From Ascidia mentula (taxonomy: Eukaryota > Chordata > Ascidiacea > Phlebobranchia > Ascidiidae): a stretch of DNA of 64,000 nucleotides. Both the position numbers and the translations under genes were made by a program. The stretch is from positions 8,057,001 to 8,121,000 of the forward strand of contig OX387197.1 of assembly GCA_947561715.1 (NCBI GenBank), written 5' to 3'. The notes below the pieces were generated by a model that made no database searches, was not told where the DNA came from, and saw nothing but the letters and a program-made list of their open reading frames with translations. Shown piece after piece: positions 35,501 through 41,822 of the stretch (position 1 is its first letter; each line of letters begins with the position of its first letter).

Positions 35501-37868
35501 CGAAATTACTTCGATCATTTCTGCATCATCGATCTAATTCCGCCGCCTCCACGACACGCCCATTGATAGAACCAGGTGACGGGCGTTAATTTGTGAGCGC
35601 CGAGTGTCACCACATAGAGGGAAAAGTGATTATATGTGACCAACCGGAGGGATTAAGAATTTAATTGCCTGCTTTGATCAAAGGGCAAGTCCAAAGTTCT
35701 GCTTCCGACATACCGCAAGGCTCGAAAAAGTTATGTAATACAATCACACTGGTGATTACTTATTAGTTTTAACATGGCAAAGTGCGCGATAAGGCACAGT
35801 GTCCTGATGGTCGTGTTGTTTTGAGGAGTATCTTGTGCAAATAATTTTCATACGTTGTTGACAATTTTAAACGCACAGTTTGGAATTTAATCAATATTTA
35901 GTGATATGGGGTTTAATGCATCTTACCAGTTGGCCGATTGTCAATTTCACAGTTGGTCCCCACAAATCCAGAGGGACAAACACAAAAGTAGGCGGTGCCT
36001 TGATTGCGGCATTGGCCTCCATTTTGGCAGGGAAATGTTGAACATAGGTCTGCAAATAAACTTCCGGTAAAGTTTCCACACAAGAAAATAATGTTAGTAA
36101 GCAGCTAATTACCACGGCCAAAGAAGCATACACAGTAAAATTAATTCAGAAAAGGGAAATTGCTACGCTGACACTTACCAACTGGTACGGCTCGTCGGGT
36201 TATAAAGAACTTTCGGCTGTCGCAAGGTCCGTCGAACCACTCGGCAAGAAGATCGCTGAATGTACCGATGGTGTTGTGTGCCAGAATGTATAAACAATCC
36301 TCGTCACGCTGGGCTGTGGGTTCGAAGTAGCGGATTTGGGGCAGCGAGAACCAATTTTGGAAACCGACCTGGCTTCGCAACGGGATCGAAGTCCCATCAC
36401 TCCAAACCCATTGGCCTTCCACCGCTGCGTCACTTCCGGCGATCCAGTACCCGGCTGCCCAAGGCGACCCATCCCATGTTCCTTGCTCAATCACACCAAT
36501 ATCAAATTGCAGTTGTTTTCTGACAACGGCCTGAATATCGGCATTGTTGATGATCAGAAGTTGTTGGTTGACGGTATTCGCGTAAAGCAGGGCTTCCCGG
36601 AACGTCACCCGCGCAAAGTAGTACGTGTAAATCCAGCCGTTGTATGTGAAGGAACGCACTAAAACCGTGGACATATGTTACATACAAACACTACATATAA
36701 AAATCTAGCTAGGTTTATGCAACAAGGTTATATAACACACGAATTTTAAAGCTATTATTTTTTAAATTTCGCAAGTTTATACGGGGAGTATACATCAAAC
36801 AACAGTAAGGTGCCGAATACGCAAACCCATGTTTTTAGGTGTTTACACTGAAACAAAATTCTTCTTTGCAAGATTGCAAACACTGGATCGAAACGAACAA
36901 CGAGTAATAACCTTGCGAGGCCGGTATGCTTGGTACAGTAAGACCTCCGGTTGTCCCTGCGACGCTTCCAGGTACCACACCGGCTGGAAAACCGAAGCCG
37001 GCCCCTTGGAAGGTCTGAGAGAGGACAACGGTTCGCCCATCTTCACCACCTTGTCGGAATGAACCCACCTCGGCGGTTTGGAAACAAGAAGGCTGAATCC
37101 GAAAGCGCAACAGTTCAAATACCAATTTTAAATCAAGTTGTATTGCAGGGAAGAGTGTGTTATGGGTTGAACACGCAACCAAATTCTTTTTTTCAATCAG
37201 GTGGTTTTGACATCATAGCAATTACACGATATTTTAAAATATTTAAAAAATGACAATACCGTTTCTTCGTCACCGCCGCTTTCCAGCTCATTATAGCAAC
37301 AATCGTACACCATCGTACACCGCGTCTGGTCGCCCTGAGCCACCACATTGCCTGATATAGCAGATGTGAGGTTAAAAGTGTGCGCTGACTTGCAAGTGCA
37401 TGCATTTATAACCTACCGGCATTATCTCTGCATGCATTTCGATCTGCTTTGCTAATATTGCAGGTCCGAGGATCTTCGATCGTGGCAGTGACGAGCAAAG
37501 CAGTTCCGTAAACTTCCTCGAAACTCCGCATCTGTTGTGCGAAGAATATTTATGTTTGTTAAAAACACGAAAACGCCATTACAGGTTTTGTTCCGGAGAA
37601 CGAAATGTTTCATAAACGATGGCAATTGTTTCAAAATTCTATAGCTTTCAAAGGTTTGATATTTACGATTCCATTTGTGGGCATCATGTCTGAACCAAGT
37701 ATAGCAAGAGTATACACACAATTTTCTAGTGTGATATGGATCCGAATCGGCGGTTTAAAGATATTTAATTACCTGTATATCGGGCATCGCCGTGGTTATC
37801 TGTGCCTCGGATCCAGTCATGTGGAAGGCCAGAAAAGCCACAAGCGCCACCGCGCGGCCAACCTCCAT
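1..37868 (-). CDS. Giant secreted TSP1-array protein (CTLD-EGF-trefoil-TSP1-vWA-TSP1), 3' end beyond window
   Basis: A single gene model of 110 coding exons joins in frame from an ATG at 37868 to the left edge. The exons total 17,177 bp, or 5,725 codons plus 2 nt, and no stop is reached. Order of domains: signal peptide, trefoil-like motif, C-type lectin domain, two EGFs, Thr/Pro linker, trefoil, about 23 TSP1 modules, one vWA domain, 74 more TSP1 modules. Every junction used is GT-AG and the phases agree throughout, which is the main support for one transcript. There is no membrane segment in the window; the C-terminus is outside it. The protein is presumably extracellular matrix or adhesive, and TSP1 plus vWA suggests binding to glycans, collagens or receptors; that role is inference. 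I recognise no named orthologue. Alternative: two or more adjacent genes read as one, but no internal signal peptide or stop marks a boundary. Confidence 0.87.
741..881. repeat. Dispersed fold-back repeat, copy A
   Basis: Arms TAATTAATCAGAATTGC (763-779) and its complement (865-881) are perfect over 17 bp. The body shares short blocks with the segment at 6078-6172 in opposite orientation (TTTTTGTTGCCAGGCAT, CTTCTGGCA, ACGTTTCG). The 13-mer ATTAATATCACTG occurs at 721-733 and 878-890. It is intronic and MITE-like, with no coding capacity. Confidence 0.7.
2896..6012 (-). other. Regular TSP1 array, exons 92-101
   Basis: Exons: 5857-6012, 5461-5607, 5218-5373, 4598-4738, 4372-4527, 4033-4173, 3739-3894, 3483-3638, 3122-3280, 2896-3051. 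All are phase 0-0 single modules. Exons 4598-4738 and 4033-4173 are 47 codons, both shortened in the loop between Cys4 and Cys5 (CVAGKC, CSTEGC). Intron 4739-5217 (479 bp) contains a palindrome and a G/T-rich patch; intron 6013-6320 (308 bp) holds a dispersed repeat. Confidence 0.9.
4859..4881. repeat. Perfect 11-bp-arm palindrome
   Basis: ATTAAGACAAG, one A, then CTTGTCTTAAT. It is intronic and sits at the edge of the G/T-rich patch at about 4890-5045. Confidence 0.7.
6078..6172. repeat. Dispersed fold-back repeat, copy B
   Basis: In reverse orientation this segment shares CAGGCATA, TCTTCTGGCA and GACGTTTCG blocks in the same order as copy A at 741-840. It is degenerate and intronic. Confidence 0.6.
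6321..9528 (-). other. Regular TSP1 array, exons 81-91
   Basis: Exons: 9370-9528, 9042-9197, 8811-8969, 8352-8510, 8076-8228, 7767-7919, 7549-7704, 7174-7329, 6956-7111, 6739-6882, 6321-6479. All are phase 0-0 single modules. Exon 6739-6882 is 48 codons (CTSFGGC shortens one loop). Exon 8811-8969 ends CNEM, with the donor after an extra Met codon. The 300-bp intron 8511-8810 shows nothing recognisable. Confidence 0.9.
9631..9688. repeat. Dispersed repeat related to 48944-49196
   Basis: The segment contains CACCAAAGCTGCTCTGATGA and GAAACAGTGGCCCTG. Similar text occurs reversed at 48944-48997 and directly at 49173-49196; a weaker relative lies near 31685-31712. It is intronic. Confidence 0.55.
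9726..13532 (-). other. Regular TSP1 array, exons 70-80
   Basis: Exons: 13374-13532, 12861-13013, 12606-12761, 11920-12075, 11572-11727, 11303-11458, 10997-11152, 10777-10932, 10530-10685, 10304-10453, 9726-9881. All are phase 0-0 single modules; six consecutive exons from 12075 down to 10530 are exactly 156 bp. Introns over 300 bp: 13533-13875 (an 18-bp tandem repeat), 13014-13373 and 12076-12605 (nothing recognised), 9882-10303 (fold-back repeat). Confidence 0.9.
9937..10028. repeat. Fold-back repeat with ~36-bp imperfect arms
   Basis: Arms 9937-9972 and 9993-10028 both begin with AAAAGCTT read inward and are complementary with several mismatches around a 20-bp loop. The right arm resembles 39457-39512 (AGCTTTGGCTTTT then AACTCCA), indicating a dispersed family. 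Confidence 0.6.
13607..13670. repeat. 18-bp tandem repeat, about 3.5 copies, with AGGTCA in each full copy
   Basis: Copies at 13607-13624, 13625-13642, 13643-13660 and a partial 13661-13670 have the form GTTGAAGGTCAAATTTAA. AGGTCA falls at 13612, 13630 and 13648, exactly 18 bp apart. It lies in intron 13533-13875. Confidence 0.75.
16638..16709 (+). tRNA. tRNA-Pro (anticodon CGG), copy 1
   Basis: This 72-nt gene folds into a full cloverleaf: acceptor GGCTCGT pairs with ACGAGCC, the anticodon stem is CTCGC/GCGAG with loop TTCGGGT (CGG at 16670-16672), and the T arm is CCGGG-TTCAATT-CCCGG. A run of six T follows at 16710 (RNA polymerase III stop). It differs from the second copy by one base in the variable region (ATGTC versus AGGTC). 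It lies inside an intron of the TSP1 gene, on the opposite strand. Confidence 0.95.
17467..17538 (+). tRNA. tRNA-Pro (anticodon CGG), copy 2
   Basis: This copy has the same 72-nt cloverleaf and the canonical variable region AGGTC. The anticodon loop is TTCGGGT. A TTTT tract follows a few bases downstream near 17544. It sits 829 bp from copy 1, two TSP1 exons away, again in an intron and antisense to the host gene. The flanks immediately outside the two tRNA copies do not look alike. Confidence 0.95.
17904..21027 (-). other. Regular TSP1 array, exons 48-58
   Basis: Exons: 20872-21027, 20613-20765, 20226-20378, 19871-20026, 19647-19805, 19295-19450, 18986-19141, 18753-18908, 18378-18533, 18142-18294, 17904-18059. 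All are single-module phase 0-0 exons of 51-53 codons with six cysteines, W-x-x-W and usually CS-x-[ST]-CG. Module 19647-19805 reads [13 protein letters not shown], one residue longer in the R-layer strand. No intron here exceeds 300 bp. Confidence 0.9.
21292..25192 (-). other. Regular TSP1 array, exons 37-47
   Basis: Exons: 25053-25192, 24692-24865, 24406-24561, 24185-24337, 23719-23874, 23331-23486, 22770-22940, 22455-22610, 22006-22161, 21713-21871, 21292-21450. The first (phase 1-0) and second (58 codons, with an extra TCNTA lead) are transitional after the vWA; from 24561 on, each exon is one module starting [x]CPxW and ending at the sixth Cys plus two or three residues, phase 0-0. Exon 22770-22940 has a five-residue insert (PETPDDVEE). 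Intron 22941-23330 (390 bp) has nothing recognised. Confidence 0.9.
25315..26835 (-). other. Exons 33-36: von Willebrand factor A domain with complete MIDAS
   Basis: Exons 26809-26835 (nine codons, PPPKPV linker), 26213-26343, 25746-25997 and 25315-25489. Together they give a vWA of about 185 residues. The metal-ion site is complete: [13 protein letters not shown] (DxSxS), the threonine in [10 protein letters not shown], and the aspartate in [10 protein letters not shown]. The last strand and helix read [12 protein letters not shown] and a C-terminal AFACGR cysteine pairs with NCTLLD, as in collagen-binding and matrilin-type A domains. It separates the irregular TSP1 block from the regular one. 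Intron 26344-26808 (465 bp) has nothing recognised. Confidence 0.92.
26915..34420 (-). other. Exons 12-32: irregular block of about 23 TSP1 modules
   Basis: Exons: 34287-34420, 34089-34183, 33831-33998, 33182-33325, 32826-32978, 32369-32533, 32022-32155, 31752-31921, 31446-31615, 30991-31198, 30490-30760, 30018-30235, 29639-29838, 29300-29483, 28783-28975, 28470-28621, 28094-28309, 27802-27958, 27571-27719, 27131-27376, 26915-27011. They contain about 23 W-x-x-W...C-x-x-[ST]-C-G motifs. Exons range from 95 to 271 bp, cut the module at different places (often just before or inside the RxRxC strand) and use phases 0, 1 and 2; 30490-30760 and 27131-27376 hold two modules each. Introns over 300 bp are 33326-33830 (nothing recognised) and 28976-29299 (fold-back element). 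The start of 33182-33325 was picked to keep phase 2 after an in-frame TGA and is less certain. Confidence 0.85.
29046..29178. repeat. Fold-back MITE-like element
   Basis: The outer arms CTAAGAATAAAAAGA (29046-29060) and its complement at 29164-29178 match except for one base. The inner arms GTTATTAACATTGTCA (29073-29088) and its complement (29136-29151) match 16 of 16. The loop contains GCCGAAACGTCTTAAACATG. It lies in intron 28976-29299 of the TSP1 gene. Confidence 0.75.
34509..35095 (-). other. Exons 8-11: Thr/Pro linker and P-type trefoil domain
   Basis: Exons 35064-35095 ([11 protein letters not shown], likely O-glycosylated), 34914-34972, 34748-34842 and 34509-34586. The middle two encode a trefoil: [38 protein letters not shown]. 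The RxxC, CCFD and final CF residues are the P-type signature; as in the first copy the C-to-CC spacing is five rather than four. The last exon is another Thr/Pro-rich linker ([15 protein letters not shown]) with one Cys. Trefoils occur in secreted mucosal proteins and bind mucin glycans in vertebrates. Confidence 0.75.
35323..36049 (-). other. Exons 6-7: two EGF-like domains
   Basis: Exons 35927-36049 and 35323-35430, both phase 1-1, each encode one six-cysteine [17 protein letters not shown]...[12 protein letters not shown] and [14 protein letters not shown]...[12 protein letters not shown]. They are the Notch/laminin-style CxNGGxC type without the DxDEC calcium signature. The intron between them (35431-35926, 496 bp) holds no recognised gene; part of it (about 35480-35620) is richer in GC than its surroundings. 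Confidence 0.9.
36179..36658 (-). other. Exon 5: C-type lectin-like domain lacking the C1-C4 cysteine pair
   Basis: One phase 1-1 exon encodes a whole CTLD of 160 residues. Diagnostic features are an [17 protein letters not shown] helix-strand, the [18 protein letters not shown] core, DEDCLYI and [17 protein letters not shown]. Only the inner cysteine pair (DEDC and GPC) is present. The outer pair that brackets most CTLDs is missing: Asn or Ala stands in the first helix, and Thr stands where FIC is usual at the end. No EPN or QPD sugar-binding triplet is seen, so classical calcium-dependent mannose or galactose binding is doubtful. Confidence 0.85.
36912..37531 (-). other. Exons 2-4: trefoil-like cysteine motif and Gly/Thr-rich linker
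   Basis: Exons 37417-37531, 37260-37351 and 36912-37092 (phases 0-1, 1-0, 0-1). The first two encode a trefoil-like pattern: Cys, nine residues ending DRNA, Cys, then CTMVYDCCY and a final PSCF after a 13-residue acidic insert ([10 protein letters not shown]). Canonical P-type trefoils have C-x4-CC and a shorter last loop; here the spacing is C-x5-CC. The third exon supplies the final Cys, then a low-complexity Gly/Thr/Val stretch with no recognised fold. The trefoil call is tentative for this copy. Confidence 0.55.
37773..37868 (-). other. Exon 1: start codon and signal peptide
   Basis: This exon encodes 32 residues beginning [19 protein letters not shown], a short n-region, a hydrophobic core VALVAFLAF and a likely cleavage after SEA near residue 22. 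The donor follows codon 32 (phase 0). Five bases upstream of the ATG is a strong 3' splice site, so this ATG is the first usable one after the splice. The protein therefore enters the secretory pathway. Confidence 0.85.
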
Positions 37869-37875
37869 CTAGCCT
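37869..37875 (-). promoter_or_regulatory. 3' splice site 5 nt upstream of the start codon
   Basis: On the minus strand the sequence ATAATTGCAG ends at 37874, followed by GCTAG and then the ATG at 37868. This is either the acceptor of a 5'UTR intron or a spliced-leader trans-splice acceptor, as used by many ascidian genes. No upstream exon can be identified, so the choice between the two is open. Confidence 0.5.
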
Positions 37876-40800
37876 GCAATTATAAGTTGCATGAAGCTTA
37901 AACGAGGATAAAAATTAGAGGTAATATAGAGACGGACGAAGCTTTGCCGCCAGCTTTCGCTCTGCTGCGTTTTCCAGACTGCCCCCAGGGCACGTCATAT
38001 GATATTTACCGGGCAGTTAGCACTGTGCCTTACACCAGATAGAACGCTCGATCGCTACGGGCAACTCGGCTCACTTTAGTGCGCTGACGACGTCACTACG
38101 CACGACATAAACGCAAAGAAAACGATATTTTTGGCGCGTGTGGCATTTACATCATAAAGTTAAAATGCCAACTGACGGCGTGCATCATCTAAATACAACC
38201 AAATTTCAAACAGCTTTTCGGTTGACCGCAAAGTTCACGCAAAAGAGTCCATGTTAAACGTGGAACAAATTCTTGGTCCTTGAAGGGAAAGTCTATTTCC
38301 ATATATTTTAAAATGAGCATTTACGTAATGATTACTACAGCTTCGTGTCTCCGTGGGAAATCGTGGTTTTTACCATTTTACGCAAACTAATACTTAAACG
38401 TCATACCTCTGGCGTGCAATGTTTCATAACAATGACAACTTAAAAATGGTGCATGGGCCATTGTTCAAAAGAAGCATGGTAGTCACAGAAATATTTAGGC
38501 CCCCTAATTTAACACCTTGTTTCGCAAGGCTTCGGAAGTGCGGCTTTGAAATTGACGCAGGAAGCGGGCGGCGGCGTTTAATTAGAAGGATATTTTGATG
38601 AGTATGGTCTTTGGGTTGACCGTGCCTTCATCGAACATAGTACGTACTGCCCCGGAGCTAGCGCCTATATGTAGGTGAAGTTTGCATTAAAATACCGGGG
38701 CAAAAGTATCACCATAAAATTAAAAACTATCTTATATTAATCCCCCTTCCTGAAGAACGCCATTTATAGCGACATGCGCTGCCGATAATCGCAAAATGTA
38801 ACAACTTATACTGACGAATATGTTATTATGATTGGTGTCAAAGTTGGATTTCAAGCAGACCCAAAAATGATTAAGATATTTTAATTACAATACAGCAAAT
38901 AACTACTCACCTTCTGGACTAATTAACTCTAGCTGACGATGTTTTTAAAGTCTGTCCTATTTTGATGGTTCGTTTCGGCAAATAAAATCAACAAGACAAA
39001 TTTCCCAGCTAGTTCGAAAATTTGTCACGTGACAGAATGCCTGTTGCGTCCGCACTACTTGATCTCAGTCGCGAACTGGCTCAAGTCTCCACACCGCGAC
39101 TCTTTCAACTTTTTTCGCCTTTTTTCTTCACGCGCAGCGGCGCCGGTTTTTGCGTGCAATCAAAGTTATTGGCTGACTTTAGATCAATTACTTGGCGTAT
39201 ATACTCGCACAACAAAGGGGATTTTTTTTCAATCGTATAATACTGTTTATGAAAACCATAATTTGTTTTGAAAAAACACGAGAAAATTTATTGTATGAGA
39301 GAAAATTCAATTGATAAATAATGATTGTTTTTGTCAAGGTTTTTTGGCATAGGCGTTGCATCAATATTGTTAAATCAATTTATTTCAACAGCTGTAGTAG
39401 TATTGATGATGAATAAAGTATAGGTTCGAAACATTTACTTAAAATGATTAACAGCATCTTAGCTTTGGCTTTTTTATTCAAAGTCATTAACTCCACTTAT
39501 TTTGCACCCGATTTATTTCATTAAGTTGAAACATCACAACACAAAAAAGTGCAAACGAATATTGGACATGAAGATTATTTTTTGAGGTTTGCAAAGGATT
39601 ACATACGAATGTTAAGTGTCTGTTAAAATCATGTGCTGTTGCGCTACTACGTTAAATAACCTACCTGCTTTCTTTAGGTTTTGTGCCTAATTGCTGGCAA
39701 CTTTTGGTACGAAACTAAGCGAAATGCAAGATATGTTTGGCAAATTGATAAATTTTGTGTGTGACCCAAACACACCATTGACGATGACAGTTGCGGTAAA
39801 AGTGGCCAGGGCAGTTTCGACCGCGGGCGTTGTTTATATCAAACAAAGCAAACCTATTAAAAAATCGCCGTTTAATTGCGCGTTTGATACGACCTGTTGA
39901 AAACTCCGCCAGACTGCGTGCAGTTTACAATCAGGATTAGAAGCTTTCCTGGTGTTTGGGTGACAGAAATGCGGACAAGGGACAAAATCCATCGTTCTAA
40001 TTGAAAACCCGGCAATTATCCCGTTTTACTATCCTCTACAAACCGACCACAAAACTTCACGCTTAACATTCTCTGTGCAAAATGTTGGGAACAGAGAAAT
40101 ACACTAAAAGGTGTATGGATCACATGTTCTTCCACCAAGCAGGTGCAAGTTGTGCAACACACTCACTGTGGCAATTGATTTGCTGATGAAGTTACTCGCC
40201 TCAAAGTCAGTTGTAAATCAATTTTCCTGTTGGTGAACCATTTGCCAAACGTATAACAGATAATTATAAATACCGGAGGAAATTTTTCTTTTTAACTTTT
40301 TCAAATAATAATTATGGCATTTATACGAAATACGTTGTTGTTTTGGTCGCAGACGTATGTACACTGCGTTTCACCTGGTAACTACATTGCAATATTATTT
40401 TCTGCTCAAGACCAAAATGTGTATGAGACTAAATAAACCCATAATTTTTTAAAAAATATCTGCAAGCGTTAAAATGTCCCCAAGCGTTTGTGGTATTCAC
40501 TTCAAATACATAAACAGCACTGTAACATGAAGGGTTGTAAAGTGACACGGATCCCTAATTCGAAAGGATGGATAACGCGACTTTAATTTCACTGCAAACG
40601 ACTGCTATACAGATTTTGTTGTTGATAGCCATATTAGCATTAGTGCCAGAGAAACAATTGCTTCTGACAAAATTGTTCTGCGAAAATGGACTCGGTTGCT
40701 TGTGCAAAACTGTGAGGTACGCGACACATACGTTTTGCGAAACAATGTGAATGGTCGTGAACCCTCAGACCGACCGTCCAACTCTGTGTTAACGGCATAA

Positions 40801-41311
40801 TCGCATTACGAGAGTTCATCTCATGTAATTAGCATGTCGCTTTTCGTAGAATGTCAATTTTTGTCTAAAAGACTACGGCGAAACGCTATGAATGTAAAGC
40901 AGGTAAACTGGTTTGAAAAACAGGTGCGTGAAGAAGCAGTTTAGCAAAAAAAAATGTTTTTCGTAATGAAGATAATTCGTGTTCATCACGAACACCCTGG
41001 TTGCGCAACTTTCAGCTTTTATGTCAAGTTTGCCACAAAATATGTCCTTTGCCAACCCATTACAAACCACGAGAGCACTCTTTTTTCAAAACCACGAGGG
41101 CACAATTTTTGGATTGTAGTCGAATGTCACGGAGCGAACAATTCGCGAAAAAGTTTGTCACTGAAACGATGTCTTCATGTCTTATGTACAAAATTCGGCG
41201 GCGTTACTCAAATTTCTCCCTAATCCAGTGCCAAGGGTAGGGCAAGTGGTACTATCCTCGTTACCTAACATTTTTAGGGCTTTGTTTTTTCTTGGTCATG
41301 GCGGAATCAAT

Positions 41312-41478
41312 ACCAGAGGGATGTTAGTTGACAAAAAAAAATCGCCAGTTGACAAAAGTTTGAACGCGGGTTACTCGGCCACCTTACGAGGTAGCGACTA
41401 ACCTTTTTCACACAAAAATAGAACGATTTAAACTTTTGTCAACTGGCGATTTTTTTTGTCAACTAACATCCCTCTGGT
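41312..41478. mobile_element. Non-autonomous MITE with ~50-bp terminal inverted repeats and 9-bp TSD
   Basis: The left arm 41312-41361 and right arm 41430-41478 are complementary over their length apart from one base in an A/T run. Both ends read ACCAGAGGG when viewed inward. The 9-bp direct repeat GGAATCAAT flanks it at 41303-41311 and 41479-41487. The 68-bp core has no coding capacity. Long inverted repeats with 9-bp target duplications are typical of Mutator-like (MULE) elements. Near-identical arms imply recent insertion or gene-conversion-like maintenance. Confidence 0.88.
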
Positions 41479-41822
41479 GGAATCAATGTGTGTTTACTTA
41501 CATAGATTTAATTATTTCATGATCCATGTTATTCCATGGAGGAGACTTTTTCAACCTGCTACCCTTTGTAAAGAATGGCCTCACTTCTACACTCTGTTCT
41601 GGCCACTGCAAGAAAAATTACTGTATTGTCGATGGGTGAAACAATCAACGTTTATAACCAAATTCCACAGCCAATAAATTAAAATATTCTAAAAGAAAAT
41701 CTTCCTATGCCTGTCGCCCTGTCCTTACAAAAAGAAAACATAAACTGTAAATGGTTCGCAACGCTATATCTTATAACATGGCAGTAAAACCAATAATAAA
41801 CTAGATATGCATATTTGGCAAT

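Larger units (their letters stand above)
37869..41822. other. Intergenic region between ELP1 and the TSP1 giant
   Basis: About 4 kb is AT-rich with no coding exon, RNA gene or conserved motif that I can support. It should contain the promoter of the TSP1 giant and the 3'UTR of ELP1; no convincing TATA box or initiator is visible. A MITE occupies 41312-41478, and 39457-39512 resembles the right arm of the fold-back repeat at 9937-10028. A possible ELP1 poly(A) signal variant (ATTAAA on the minus strand) is at 41507-41512, which is weak evidence. Confidence 0.6.

Noticed and set aside
39691..39900. 69-codon plus-strand frame in the intergenic region
   Set aside because: Short, no similarity to known proteins, no splice or poly(A) context; expected by chance in AT-rich DNA.
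40954..41401. Overlapping plus-strand frames next to the MITE
   Set aside because: The frames overlap each other in different phases and run into the transposon arms; not coding.
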